Shown here: positions 9,307 through 18,494 of the stretch, piece after piece
Numbering within the stretch: position 1 is the stretch's first letter
Layout of the letters: every line of letters starts with the position of its first letter
Assembly (NCBI RefSeq): GCF_005938225.1
Contig: NZ_VCPC01000001.1
Span: 806,001 to 870,000 of the forward strand
DNA: 64,000 bases
DNA from: Arenibacterium halophilum
GTDB taxonomy: Bacteria > Pseudomonadota > Alphaproteobacteria > Rhodobacterales > Rhodobacteraceae
Direction: 5' to 3'
The notes under the pieces: model-generated
The model's input: only the letters and a program-made list of their open reading frames with translations
Told to the model about the DNA's origin: nothing
Databases searched by the model: none
Program-made: the position numbers and the translations under genes

Positions 9307-10008
9307 ATGTCGCTTTTCCAGCCCCACACCCTGACCTGCCCAAGCTGCGCGGCCCTGACCCCGGTCGAAGCGGTCAACACCGTAAACGCCGACCGACGCC
9401 CCGATCTGAAACAGGCAATAGCGGACGGCGCATTCCAGGTCTTCCCCTGCAGCGCCTGCGAAGCGCCGATCCGGCTGGAACCGCTGTTCAACTACCTCGA
9501 AGTGGGCGCAGGCCTTTGGTTGGCCGCCTACCCCGCCCGTCAGATGCCGGATTACCTGGAGGTCGAAGACGACGTATCCGCCGTATTCGATGAAACCTAT
9601 GGCGCTGGCGCCCCGCCCGTTGCGCGAGGCATCGGCGACGGGCTGAGCGTGCGCCTGACCTTTGGTTGGCCCGCTGCGAGGGAAAAGCTGCTTTTGCGCG
9701 CAAACGACATCGACGACACCTTGGCAGAGCTTCTGAAACTCGACGTTCTGCGCCGCCTGCCCGAGGCACCGCTGGAGCCGGGTATCGAACTGCGCGTGAC
9801 AGATGTTTCGGAAGACAAGATCACCATGCGCTGGGTCGATGCCGAGAGCGAAGAGGTGATTGATGAATTCGCCGTGGCCCGCGCCCTGCTTGACGAAATC
9901 GCGCTATCCCCCGAAGGCTGGGCCCCCGTGCGCGCACAGCTGGAAAACGGCCCGTTCGTGGATATGCAAAAGCTGTACATGGGCCAAGGCCGCGCCGCTG
10001 CCGAGTAA
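9307..10008 (+). CDS. CpXC-domain zinc-ribbon protein
   Basis: A 233-residue soluble protein. C11-P-S-C14 and C48-S-A-C51 form two CxxC knuckles of the kind that defines the CpXC domain (PF14353), whose function is unknown. The remainder is an acidic alpha/beta region without further recognisable motifs. It starts 21 bp after the stop of the giant metalloprotease gene with an RBS AAAGGA, and nothing promoter-like lies between, so the two genes should be co-transcribed. Possible roles are zinc-dependent partner, chaperone or inhibitor of the protease; none is shown by sequence. Confidence 0.75.
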   Translation: MSLFQPHTLTCPSCAALTPVEAVNTVNADRRPDLKQAIADGAFQVFPCSACEAPIRLEPLFNYLEVGAGLWLAAYPARQMPDYLEVEDDVSAVFDETYGAGAPPVARGIGDGLSVRLTFGWPAAREKLLLRANDIDDTLAELLKLDVLRRLPEAPLEPGIELRVTDVSEDKITMRWVDAESEEVIDEFAVARALLDEIALSPEGWAPVRAQLENGPFVDMQKLYMGQGRAAAE

Positions 10009-10067
10009 CAGGATTCGGTCGCTGCATGCGGCGCGACTTCCCGTCACCTAGCAGCAGTGAAGTAGAA

Positions 10068-10159
10068 GGGGGCTCTGCCCCCGTCCCTACGTGACTCCCC
10101 CGGGATATTTGGAGCCCAAAGAATGTGAGAGTCGTTACTTCTTTGGGCTCAAAATATCC
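10068..10159. terminator. Bidirectional hairpin terminator region built from a dispersed repeat
   Basis: This gap between the convergent CpXC and decarboxylase genes holds two inverted repeats: GGGGGC/GCCCCC (10068-10073 and 10077-10082) and a 21-bp arm pair (10103-10123 and 10139-10159) matching at 20 of 21 positions with a 15-base loop. Bases 10066-10123 are nearly the reverse complement of 44301-44357, so the sequence belongs to a dispersed intergenic repeat. Position between convergent genes fits a terminator used in both directions. Confidence 0.6.
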
Positions 10160-10239
10160 CCGCCGGAGGCATCGCGCGTAGCGCGAAATGTTCCGGTAGA
10201 TAATGGGCGGAGCGTTGACATGGCCCCGCCCCGCCTGCC

Positions 10240-12531
10240 CTATTCCGCCACGCAGTCGGCGTAGTAGCGCTTTACGCCGTCTGACCCGGTTTCGTGCACC
10301 AGCCCGTGAATGTCATTCTCGAACCCCGGGCATTCCTGTTCGAATTCGCGGTTGAATTGAAGGTACTCCACGATCTTGCGGTTGAAGACTTCGCCGGGGA
10401 TCAGCAGCGGAATACCCGGAGGATACGGCGTGACAAGGCTCGTCGTGATGCGGCCTTCCAGATCGTCGATGGCGACGCGCTCGGTCGTGCGGCGCGCGAT
10501 GCAGGCGAAGGCGTCGTTCGGCTTCATCGCCGGTGTCAGATCGCTCAGGTACATTTCGGTCGTCAGGACGGCAACATTATACTTGGCATACAGCTTGTGA
10601 ACATGCTGGCACAGGTCCCGCAGGCCCATCCGTTCATAGCGCGGGTGGCGGGCGCAGAATTCCGGCATGATGCGCCACATCGGCTGGTTCTTGGCGTAGT
10701 CGTCCTTGAATTGCTGCAAGGCTGCCAACAGCGTGTTCCAGCGGCCCTTGGTGATGCCGATAGTGAACATGATGAAAAAGCTGTAGAGGCCTGTTTTTTC
10801 GACGACAACGCCATGTTCGGCCAGGTATTTCGTGACGATCGAAGCCGGAATCCCAAGATCGTCAAACCGACCGTCAAGGTTGAGGCCAGGTGTGACGATG
10901 GTTGTCTTGATCGGGTCGAGCATGTTGAACCCGCGCGCCATGTCGCCAAAGCCATGCCACGAGTCTTCTCCATCGGATTGCTGCACGCCGTCCGAGTCGG
11001 TGCGTTTCAGCACCCAATCACGCGGCTCGCCGATCCCTTCTTCGGCCAGATCATCAGGCCCCCAGACGGTGAACCACCATTCATCCTCGCCGAATTCTTC
11101 ATCGACCTTGCGCATCGCACGGCGGAAATCCAGTGCCTCGGCGATGCTTTCCTCGACCAGAGCCAGACCGCCTGGTGGTTCCATCATGGCAGCCGCCACG
11201 TCGCAGCTGGCGATGATGCTGTATTGCGGGCTGGTCGAGGTGTGCATCAGGTAGGCTTCGTTGAACAGATGCCGGTCCAGCGGGATGCTCTGACTGTCCT
11301 GCACCAGCACGTGGCTGGCCTGGCTGATCCCCGCCAGCAGCTTGTGAACCGATTGCGTCGCATAGGTCACCGAATGGCGCGGGCGGTCCCGGTTGCGACC
11401 CATAGCGTGGAAATCGCTATAGAACGGGTGAAAGGCTGCATGTGGCAGCCAGGCTTCGTCGAAATGCAGGTTGTCGATATAGCCGTCCAGCAGGCCCTTG
11501 ATGGTTTCCGTATTGTAAAGAACACCGTCGTAGGTCGACTGCGTCAGCGTCATGATACGCGGGCGTACCGTATCGGCATCGACATCGGCCAACAGCGGAT
11601 TGGCGCGAATCTTGGCGCGGATCGAGTCGATCTCGAACTCGCTCTGCTGGATCGGGCCAATGATACCGAAGTGATTGCGCGTGGGTTTCAGAAACACCGG
11701 CACCGCGCCGGTCATGATGATGCTGTGCAGAATCGACTTGTGACAGTTGCGATCCACCACCACCACATCGCCCGGGGCAACAGTGTGATGCCATACCATC
11801 TTGTTCGAGGTCGAGGTGCCGTTGGTCACGAAAAAGCAATGATCCGCATTGAAGATTCGCGCGGCGTTGCGCTCGGATTCGCCAATGGCGCCATCGTGGT
11901 CCAGCAGTTGCCCGAGTTCTTCGACCGAGTTGCAGACATCGGCGCGCAGCATGTTTTCGCCGTAGAACTGGTGGTACATCTGGCCGATCGGGCTTTTCAG
12001 AAAGGCCACGCCACCGGAATGCCCCGGACAGTGCCACGAGTAGGACCCGTCTTCGGCATAATCCAGCAGTGCCTTGAAGAACGGCGGCTGGATGCCTTCG
12101 AGATACTTCTTCGCCTCGTGCACGATATGGCGCGCCACGAATTCGGGCGTATCCTCGTACATGTGGATAAAGCCGTGCAACTCACGCAGGATATCGTTGG
12201 GCAGGTGTCGGCTGGTCTTGGTTTCCCCGTGCAGATAGATCGGCACATCGTCGTTCTTCCAGCGCACTTCCTCGATGAAATTGCGCAGGTTCAGAACCGC
12301 CGGGTCCAGATCGGGTCCGGGGCTGAACTCTTCGTCGTCGATCGACAGGACAAAGGCGCTGGCGCGTGACTGCTGTTGGGCGAACTGCGAAAGATCGCCA
12401 TAGCTTGTCATCCCGACAACCTCAAAGCCCTCCTTCTCGATGGCGTCGGCCATGGCGCGAATGCCATGCCCGGACGAGTTCTCGGATCGGAAATCCTCAT
12501 CGATGATGAAGATCGGGAAACGGAATTTCAT
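10240..12531 (-). CDS. Orn/Lys/Arg decarboxylase, PLP-dependent class I
   Basis: A 763-residue cytoplasmic enzyme. An N-terminal response-regulator-like wing domain (residues 1 to about 130) precedes the aspartate-aminotransferase-fold PLP domain, with the Schiff-base lysine K397 in S-V-H-K-L-L-A-G-I-S-Q, and a C-terminal domain containing the P-P-G-I-P-L-L-I-P-G motif typical of the family. It decarboxylates ornithine, lysine or arginine to a polyamine; the substrate cannot be fixed from sequence by eye, though length and features resemble biodegradative AdiA/LdcI/SpeF. It stands alone with 428 bp of intergenic DNA upstream, so regulation is probably individual. Confidence 0.9.
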   Translation of the reverse strand: MKFRFPIFIIDEDFRSENSSGHGIRAMADAIEKEGFEVVGMTSYGDLSQFAQQQSRASAFVLSIDDEEFSPGPDLDPAVLNLRNFIEEVRWKNDDVPIYLHGETKTSRHLPNDILRELHGFIHMYEDTPEFVARHIVHEAKKYLEGIQPPFFKALLDYAEDGSYSWHCPGHSGGVAFLKSPIGQMYHQFYGENMLRADVCNSVEELGQLLDHDGAIGESERNAARIFNADHCFFVTNGTSTSNKMVWHHTVAPGDVVVVDRNCHKSILHSIIMTGAVPVFLKPTRNHFGIIGPIQQSEFEIDSIRAKIRANPLLADVDADTVRPRIMTLTQSTYDGVLYNTETIKGLLDGYIDNLHFDEAWLPHAAFHPFYSDFHAMGRNRDRPRHSVTYATQSVHKLLAGISQASHVLVQDSQSIPLDRHLFNEAYLMHTSTSPQYSIIASCDVAAAMMEPPGGLALVEESIAEALDFRRAMRKVDEEFGEDEWWFTVWGPDDLAEEGIGEPRDWVLKRTDSDGVQQSDGEDSWHGFGDMARGFNMLDPIKTTIVTPGLNLDGRFDDLGIPASIVTKYLAEHGVVVEKTGLYSFFIMFTIGITKGRWNTLLAALQQFKDDYAKNQPMWRIMPEFCARHPRYERMGLRDLCQHVHKLYAKYNVAVLTTEMYLSDLTPAMKPNDAFACIARRTTERVAIDDLEGRITTSLVTPYPPGIPLLIPGEVFNRKIVEYLQFNREFEQECPGFENDIHGLVHETGSDGVKRYYADCVAE

Positions 12532-12958
12532 GAAAGTTCACCTGTCACGTCGCGCCCATCGGCAACGGTCACACCATGCCAGAGCACGCGGGCGTCGTCA
12601 AAACGACTTCGGTCAGTGTACGGGGTTTTCCGCCGGGCAGCCGCCGCGAGCCTCTCCGCCACCGCGGCTGCCAACACGGAAAAATATCAAACAGGTTACC
12701 ACTTCGATATGATGCCAGACTGAGACGTGAACCCCGGGTCTGTTGACTAAGACTCGTGGGCATTCCGTCCAAAAACAGTCTAGCGGCTTTGGCCAAGCAT
12801 TTGGCTTCGTTTGAAATCAATAATTTACGACTGTCCAACCGTCTCTCCTGCCGCGCGCCCGCCTGAGCAGTCCAGCCAGTTCGTGCGCGCGTGGATGGTG
12901 GCGCATTTTGTCATGCCCCGCAGATAGATCGACCAACATTGCAAACAAGGAGGTTCGG
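12532..12958. other. Intergenic region between divergent genes
   Basis: 427 bp between the decarboxylase (leftward) and a small membrane zinc-ribbon gene (rightward). A short AT-rich stretch (about 12680-12705) lies 150-170 bp upstream of the decarboxylase start and may hold its promoter. The rest has no convincing reading frame, RNA gene or long repeat that I can see. Confidence 0.4.
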
Positions 12959-13183
12959 ATGACACGAGATATGACCATTATCGCCTATGTGGCGGCCATC
13001 GCATCTGCTGCGGCGGTCCTGACGCTGCCTTGGCTGTTGGCCGTAATCCTGCCGGTTGCCGGACTGGCAATGCTGATCTGCTTCAATCAGCGCCCGCCAA
13101 ATCGCCTTTGCATTGCGTGCAAGACACTTCCCGCCGAGGTGAACAGCGGAAGATATTGCCGGGTCTGCGCAACCGATCTTTAA
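12959..13183 (+). CDS. Small membrane protein with C-terminal zinc-ribbon
   Basis: A 74-residue protein started by ATG at 12959 behind a strong AAGGAGG Shine-Dalgarno at the right distance. Residues 6-42 form one long or two short membrane helices; the tail carries C51-x-x-C54 and C67-x-x-C70, a compact zinc knuckle. The frame reaches further upstream, but the RBS fixes this start. I do not recognise a named family. It is a lone gene between the decarboxylase and tRNA-Thr. Confidence 0.65.
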   Translation: MTRDMTIIAYVAAIASAAAVLTLPWLLAVILPVAGLAMLICFNQRPPNRLCIACKTLPAEVNSGRYCRVCATDL

Positions 13184-13443
13184 GCCGCAGATGCCAGCGC
13201 CCCATTCGATGGTGTCGCTCCGCGATCCGTCAGCAGGACATCTTTTGGGCTGACATGGCCCGCGGCTGCACCGATGGCCGAGGAACCAGTTCTTGGTCGC
13301 GGTATGCGCACTTCGCTGAAAATAGCTCAAGCCGGGGCTTGCCCATTGATGGCCAGAATAACCACCATCCGCCAAGAACAGATTCGGACGGTCGGACAGA
13401 CGATTCGCCGCGATAAGAATTTTCAAAAATTTTCAAGGTGTTG

Positions 13444-13519
13444 TGGTGCCCCCACACGGACTCGAACCGCGGACCTACTGATTACAAATCAGTTGCTCTA
13501 CCAGCTGAGCTATAGGGGC
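13444..13519 (-). tRNA. tRNA-Thr (anticodon UGU)
   Basis: On the minus strand the 76-base cloverleaf begins GCCCCTATAGCTCAGCTGG and ends with an encoded CCA. The anticodon stem ACTGA/TCAGT encloses the loop TTTGTAA, giving anticodon TGT (threonine). The T-arm shows the standard GGTTCGAGTCC, and the acceptor stem GCCCCTA pairs with TGGGGGC. Confidence 0.95.
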
Positions 13520-13596
13520 ACTGGCGGGGGGATACTGAAAACCGGAGCGCGCGTCCAGACGGGAAATCGCCGGGCAGGCAAGAATTCGCACCGTGA

Positions 13597-14184
13597 TCAC
13601 CCGGTTTCGGTGCGCCCGCGGCGGTCGCTGCGCAGGGCTGCGTAAAGGACGTGCGTGCGCCAGCGGCCATCAATCTGGAGGTAGGATTGCGCGACGCCTT
13701 CGTACTTGAAGCCCGAGCTTTCCAGCAGCCCGCGCGAGGCAGCATTTTCAGGCAGACAGGCAGCTTCGATGCGGCTGAGATCAAGCCGTGTAAAAGCGTG
13801 ATGCACAACTGCTGCGGCCGCTTCGCGCATAAAACCGCTGCGCGCGAAGCGTTCGCCGGTCCAATATCCAAGTGTCCCCGCCTGCGCTGGCCCGCGGCGG
13901 ATATTGTCGAGCGTGATCGCGCCGACCAAGACCTCGTCAGAGCGGCGGAACAGGAAAAGCGGCAAGGCCGAGCCACTGGTGACCGAGCGCTGCGCCCAAT
14001 AGACCCGGTTGGTGAAGGATTTGCGCGACAGGTGATCGCTGGCCCAGGTCGGCTCCCATTTGGTCAGGAAATCGCGGCTTTCTAGGCGCAGTGCGCTCCA
14101 TGCGCGAAAGTCGGAATGAACCGGCGGCCGAAGGGTCAGCCGCTCGGTTTCGATCCGCAGCTTGCGCTTGGCCAGCAGCATCAT
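13597..14184 (-). CDS. GNAT acetyltransferase, RimJ/RimL-like
   Basis: A 195-residue GNAT-fold protein. It starts with the R-I-E-T-E-R-L-T-L-R-P strand typical of ribosomal-protein-alanine N-acetyltransferases and has an acetyl-CoA loop region (G-F-M-R-E-A-A-A-A) followed by the conserved N-x-A-S-R-G-L-L-E-S-S-G-F motif. The start at 14184 follows a purine-rich stretch (GAAAGGGGGG) on the minus strand; the frame continues upstream into the M16 peptidase gene, but those residues are arginine-rich and unlikely. It lies 43 bp downstream of the M16 peptidase gene on the same strand and is probably the last gene of a thrC-M16-rimJ run. Confidence 0.8.
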   Translation of the reverse strand: MMLLAKRKLRIETERLTLRPPVHSDFRAWSALRLESRDFLTKWEPTWASDHLSRKSFTNRVYWAQRSVTSGSALPLFLFRRSDEVLVGAITLDNIRRGPAQAGTLGYWTGERFARSGFMREAAAAVVHHAFTRLDLSRIEAACLPENAASRGLLESSGFKYEGVAQSYLQIDGRWRTHVLYAALRSDRRGRTETG

Positions 14185-14227
14185 GCGCCCCCCCTTTCGG
14201 GGCAGGACAGTGACGCCCCGTCGCGCA

Positions 14228-15490
14228 TCAGGCCGCGCGCCGCGCCTGCAGCGCCGCCAGATCGGGCGCACCATCAACCGGGCCGTAAAGCGCAAGGGCC
14301 GCAGGCGCGCGATGCGCCAGTTCCGCCGCGAATTCACGCACGTCGCCAGTGGTGACCGCGTCGATCTTCTGGATCGTGCGCTCGAGCGAGGGCACCTCGT
14401 CCCAGATTTGCACCAGCCGGGCCAGACGTTCGGCGCGGTTCGACGGGCTTTCCAGGCCCATCAGCATCCCGGCCTTCATCTGGGCACGGGCACGGGCGAC
14501 TTCCTGCGCGCTGACATCCGTCGCGGCGCGCTTCATTTCGTCAATCGTGATCCCGGCCAATTCGCTTACCTGCGCGCCGCTGGTCCCGGCGTAGATCGTG
14601 GTGACCCCGGTATCGGCATAGGCGCCCGTTTGGGCGAAGATCGAATAGCACAACCCGCGGTTTTCGCGGATTTCCTGAAACAGGCGCGACGACATCCCCC
14701 CGCCAAGAACGCTCGAATAGATCTGCGCCGTGTAAAACGCATCGTCACGGTAGCCCGGGCTTTCCAGTGCCAGCGCGAAATGCGCCTGCTCAAGCTGTTT
14801 GACCTCGCGCACCTCGCCGCCAGTAAAGCGGGCGGGTTCGACAGTGGCTTGCACCACGGGCGACAGATGGCCGAACATCTTTTCGGCAGCCGCCATCAGT
14901 GCATCGTGATCCACCGCGCCCGCAGCCGCCAGAATCATCTGACCGGGGCCATAGTGCTCGGCCACGAAACCGGCCAGATCTGCGCGCGAAAACGCGCCAA
15001 CCCGTTCTGCGGGGCCAAGGATGGTGCGGCCCAGCGGCTGATCGTGATAGCTCTCGGCCTGAAGCCAGTCAAAGATCACATCGTCCGGCGTATCGCGGGC
15101 CTGGCCGATTTCCTGCAGGATCACCCCGCGCTCGACCTCGATTTCCTCGGGGGCGAACACCGGGTTCAGCACGATATCGCCGATCACGTCGAGCGCCAGC
15201 GGCACATCGTTTTCCAGCACGCGCGCGTAATAGGCCGTAACCTCGCGGCTGGTATAGGCGTTGATATAGCCGCCGACATCCTCGATGGCCTCGGCAATCT
15301 GCAAGGATGTGCGCCGTTCGGTTCCCTTGAACGCCATGTGTTCAAGGAAATGGGCAATGCCGTTCTGTTCCAGCCGTTCGTTGCGGCCACCGGCGGCCAC
15401 CCATATCCCGATCGAGGCCGATTGCAGGCCCGGCATATGTTCCGAGACGATACGGAAGCCGTTCGCCAGTTGATCCTGTTGCACCGTCAC
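14228..15490 (-). CDS. M16 family zinc peptidase (processing-peptidase-like)
   Basis: A 420-residue protein with the inverted zinc motif H47-F-L-E50-H51 and the following M-A-F-K-G-T, the signature of M16B peptidases related to mitochondrial processing peptidase beta and bacterial PqqL-type enzymes. A downstream E-V-E-R-G-V-I-L-Q-E-I region supplies the third ligand. No signal peptide, so cytoplasmic. Translation begins at a GTG at 15490 that overlaps the thrC stop as GTGA, a coupled arrangement. It precedes the rimJ-like gene. The thrC-M16 linkage recurs in Rhodobacterales as I recall it, but no metabolic reason is obvious. Confidence 0.88.
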   Translation of the reverse strand: MTVQQDQLANGFRIVSEHMPGLQSASIGIWVAAGGRNERLEQNGIAHFLEHMAFKGTERRTSLQIAEAIEDVGGYINAYTSREVTAYYARVLENDVPLALDVIGDIVLNPVFAPEEIEVERGVILQEIGQARDTPDDVIFDWLQAESYHDQPLGRTILGPAERVGAFSRADLAGFVAEHYGPGQMILAAAGAVDHDALMAAAEKMFGHLSPVVQATVEPARFTGGEVREVKQLEQAHFALALESPGYRDDAFYTAQIYSSVLGGGMSSRLFQEIRENRGLCYSIFAQTGAYADTGVTTIYAGTSGAQVSELAGITIDEMKRAATDVSAQEVARARAQMKAGMLMGLESPSNRAERLARLVQIWDEVPSLERTIQKIDAVTTGDVREFAAELAHRAPAALALYGPVDGAPDLAALQARRAA

Positions 15491-16875
15491 TTGGAGCGCA
15501 TTCCCCTGATATGTTGCTTGAGCGCCGCCAGATCGTTGGCGATCCGGGTCACCCGTTCCGGCCTGTCATACAGATCGGCCATGCGCGGGGGAAGGGGCGG
15601 ATGTTGGCCGCTGGCCTCTTCCACTGCAGCTGGAAACTTGGCCGGATGCGCTGTGGCCAGCGTGATCATCGGCACATCCGTGTCGCGCAGCGCCTTTGCC
15701 ACCTTCACGCCGACGGCGCTGTGCGGGCAGATCAGCTCGGCACTGTCGCGCAGGGTTTCGGCGATGGTTTTCAGCGTTTCCTCTTCGCTGGCAGCGCCCG
15801 AGTCGAATATCTCGGTCAGGTATTCCATCGCGCCCTGGCTCACGTCAAAGCCGCCTGTCTTCAACTCGTCCATCAGCTGCGCCACGGCCTTGCCGTCACG
15901 GCCATAGGCATCAAACAGGGCGCGTTCGAAATTTGAACTGACCTGAATGTCCATCGACGGGCTGACCGAGGGGCGGGTTTCGCCCTTGCGATACCCCTGT
16001 CCCGACAGGCAGCGATGCAGAATGTCGTTCTGGTTGGTCGCCACCACCAGCCGATCAATCGGCAGGCCCATCTGGCGCGCGATATAGCCCGCGAAAATGT
16101 CGCCAAAGTTGCCGGTGGGCACCGTAAAGCTGACCTTGCGATCGGGCGCGCCAAGGCTGACGGCGGAAGAGAAGTAATAAACCACCTGCGCCAGCACCCG
16201 CGCCCAGTTGATCGAATTCACGGCGGCCAGCCGCACCTCGTCGCGGAAATCGTGGTCTGCGAACATTTCTTTCAGCGCGGCCTGACAATCGTCGAAGTCG
16301 CCATCGACGGCCAGCGCGTGCACGTTCGATTCGGCCGGGGTCGTCATCTGGCGGCGCTGCACCTCGCTCACGCGGCCATGCGGGAACAGGATAAACACAT
16401 CGACATTGTCGAGCCCGCGAAACGCCTCGATCGCGGCGGACCCGGTATCGCCCGAGGTTGCGCCCACGATGGTCACCCGCTCGCCCCGGCGGGCCAGCGC
16501 GGTCTGGAACAGCTGACCGATCAGCTGCATCGCGAAGTCCTTGAAGGCGAGCGTAGGGCCGTGGAACAGTTCCAGCAGGAAGTGGTTGGTGTCCAGCTGC
16601 GTCAACGGCGCGCGCGCGAGATGGCCGAACCCTTCGTAGGCGCGGGCGATGATGGCGCGGAAGTCGTCATCGGAAAACGTGGCATCCACAAAGGGGCGCA
16701 TCACGCGGAAGGCGATCTCTTCATAGCTTTGGCCGTTCATGGCGCGGATGTCGTCGGCGGACAGCGTGGGCACCGTTTCAGGCACATAAAGCCCGCCGTC
16801 ACCGGCAAGGCCCGTCAACATGGCCTCTTCGAAACTCAGCACCGGCGCATTGCCGCGGGTCGAGATATATTGCAT
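15487..16875 (-). CDS. thrC: Threonine synthase
   Basis: A 462-residue PLP enzyme converting O-phosphohomoserine to threonine. The start M-Q-Y-I-S-T-R-G at 16875 is the canonical N-terminus of the long (fold-type II, yeast-like) threonine synthases. The PLP lysine is K112 in T-L-A-F-K-D-F, and the phosphate-binding T-S-G-D-T-G-S-A-A-I-E follows. It lies five bases after the SURF1 gene stop and overlaps the M16 peptidase start, so it may be read through from the oxidase operon. Confidence 0.95.
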   Translation of the reverse strand: MQYISTRGNAPVLSFEEAMLTGLAGDGGLYVPETVPTLSADDIRAMNGQSYEEIAFRVMRPFVDATFSDDDFRAIIARAYEGFGHLARAPLTQLDTNHFLLELFHGPTLAFKDFAMQLIGQLFQTALARRGERVTIVGATSGDTGSAAIEAFRGLDNVDVFILFPHGRVSEVQRRQMTTPAESNVHALAVDGDFDDCQAALKEMFADHDFRDEVRLAAVNSINWARVLAQVVYYFSSAVSLGAPDRKVSFTVPTGNFGDIFAGYIARQMGLPIDRLVVATNQNDILHRCLSGQGYRKGETRPSVSPSMDIQVSSNFERALFDAYGRDGKAVAQLMDELKTGGFDVSQGAMEYLTEIFDSGAASEEETLKTIAETLRDSAELICPHSAVGVKVAKALRDTDVPMITLATAHPAKFPAAVEEASGQHPPLPPRMADLYDRPERVTRIANDLAALKQHIRGMRSK

Positions 16876-16880
16876 GAACC

Positions 16881-17546
16881 TCAGCCGTTCTTGGGGGCGC
16901 CCGGGCGCCACAGGAAAAATGCGGTCATCGCCGCCCAGATCAGGGCCAACGAAAACCAGGTGATGGCATATTGCAAGTGATCGTTCGGGATGCCTTCGGT
17001 CCCGACCGGCATGGGCGACGGCCCGGTATCGGTGCGCGCGACCAGCAGAACCGGCTCGGTCCCCAGCGCGGCGGCCATGGCGGGCACGTCGCGGGCGAAC
17101 CATGTGTTCGCTTTCAGGTCCGGCTCCGGTGTGTATTTGTCGGTCTCGTCCGGCCAATGCAGGTTGCCATCGACCGTAACGGGGCCAAGGCTGCGCGTGT
17201 CCTTGGCCTGGGCCGCAGGCACGAACCCGCGATCCAGCAGGATGCGGCGGCCGCCATCGGTTTCAAACGGCGCGATGATGCGGAACCCCGCGCCGATGTT
17301 CTTGCGCGACACCAGAACGTGCAGCTCACCCGGAAGGATGGTGCCCGCGACCTGCACGGCCAGGTACTTGTCGGTCTCGGCATCGGGCGCGTCGGGTAAG
17401 CCCACCTCGGGCGCGGCGATCTTCGCCTCGATCTCGGCCAGAATGCCGCGCTTCCAATCCAGCCGCTGCACCTGCCAGATGCCCAGCCCGATCAGAACCG
17501 CGAATCCGGTCAGGCCAAAGACGATCAGAAAGCCAAAGCGTTTCAT
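16881..17546 (-). CDS. SURF1 family cytochrome oxidase assembly protein
   Basis: A 221-residue inner-membrane protein with an N-terminal helix (about residues 4-25) followed by the G-I-W-Q-V-Q-R-L-x-W-K motif, a periplasmic domain containing L-D-R-G-F-V-P, and a C-terminal helix preceded by H-L-Q-Y-A-I-T-W-F, all characteristic of SURF1 (Shy1). SURF1 aids haem a insertion into subunit I of the aa3 oxidase. It sits 109 bp after ctaE on the same strand, matching the oxidase operon, and immediately before thrC. Confidence 0.92.
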   Translation of the reverse strand: MKRFGFLIVFGLTGFAVLIGLGIWQVQRLDWKRGILAEIEAKIAAPEVGLPDAPDAETDKYLAVQVAGTILPGELHVLVSRKNIGAGFRIIAPFETDGGRRILLDRGFVPAAQAKDTRSLGPVTVDGNLHWPDETDKYTPEPDLKANTWFARDVPAMAAALGTEPVLLVARTDTGPSPMPVGTEGIPNDHLQYAITWFSLALIWAAMTAFFLWRPGAPKNG

Positions 17547-17655
17547 GCAGAACGGGAACCCCGGAAAAGATCAAGGCGCGCGCTGGCGAGTCATGCCGGC
17601 GCGCGCCTCGTGTCATAGGACGGGACTGCGGGCATTTGAACCCGCAATCGCCAGA

Positions 17656-18468
17656 TCAGAAGCCCGAGGTGCCCCAGACGTAGACAGCCACGAAGAGGAA
17701 CAGCCACACCACGTCGACGAAGTGCCAGTACCAGGCGGCCGCCTCGAACCCGATGTGTTTCTCGGGGGTGAAATCGCCGCGCATTGCCCGGATCAGGCAG
17801 ACGATCAGGAAGATGGTCCCGATCAGAACGTGTGCGCCGTGGAAGCCGGTGGCCATGAAGAAGTTCGAATAGAACTGGTCGCCGCCGAATTCCCAGCCGT
17901 CATGGGTCAGCAGCAGGATGTATTCATAGGCCTGCAGCGCGGTGAAGGCGATGCCGAAGGCGATCCCGATGGCCAGACCGTTGACCAGTGCCTTGCGGTC
18001 GTTGCCATGCACAAGCCCGTGGTGCGCCCATGTCACTGCACAGCCCGACAGCAGCAGCAGCAGCGTGTTGATCAGCGGCAGGTGGAACGGGTCGATGGCG
18101 TGGATTTCCGGCGGGATGTATTCGGTGCCGACATAGGACGACATCGGATAGATCGCGTGTTTGAAGAACGACCAGAACCACGCGAAGAAGAACATCACCT
18201 CGGACATGATGAACAGGATGAAGCCATAGCGCAGGCCGATCCGAACCACGGGGGTGTGATCGCCGATGTGGCTTTCCTTTACGACTTCGCTCCACCAGGT
18301 GAACATGGTGTAGAGGACGCCGACAAAGCCGATCCAGAACACATAGGGCGTGACCTCGTGCATCCAGAGCACGGCGCCGAACAGCATGATGAAGCCGGCG
18401 ACCGAACCCATGAAGGGCGCGATCGAGGGGGCAAGAATGTGATAGTCGTGGTTTTTAGCATGCGCCAT
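17656..18468 (-). CDS. ctaE: Cytochrome c oxidase subunit III
   Basis: A 270-residue integral membrane protein with seven hydrophobic helices and subunit III landmarks: [10 protein letters not shown] at the N-terminus, W-W-S-E-V-V-K-E-S near residue 58, and [11 protein letters not shown] around residue 212. It belongs to the aa3-type terminal oxidase in the inner membrane. It lies downstream of ctaG in the ctaC-ctaB-small ORF-ctaG-ctaE order familiar from Paracoccus and Rhodobacter; subunit I (ctaD) is not in this window, as usual in that group. Confidence 0.96.
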   Translation of the reverse strand: MAHAKNHDYHILAPSIAPFMGSVAGFIMLFGAVLWMHEVTPYVFWIGFVGVLYTMFTWWSEVVKESHIGDHTPVVRIGLRYGFILFIMSEVMFFFAWFWSFFKHAIYPMSSYVGTEYIPPEIHAIDPFHLPLINTLLLLLSGCAVTWAHHGLVHGNDRKALVNGLAIGIAFGIAFTALQAYEYILLLTHDGWEFGGDQFYSNFFMATGFHGAHVLIGTIFLIVCLIRAMRGDFTPEKHIGFEAAAWYWHFVDVVWLFLFVAVYVWGTSGF

Positions 18469-18494
18469 TGGTTTCGTGTCCCTTACCTTGCGGC

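Noticed and set aside
10294-12369. 691-residue plus-strand frame opposite the decarboxylase
   Set aside because: The minus-strand decarboxylase has all family motifs; the antisense frame has none and reflects codon bias.
12569-12838. 89-residue minus-strand frame in the gap upstream of the decarboxylase
   Set aside because: No Shine-Dalgarno, no domain, unusual composition; likely spurious.
13274-13645. 123-residue plus-strand frame spanning the tRNA
   Set aside because: It translates through the tRNA-Thr gene and has no RBS or recognisable domain.
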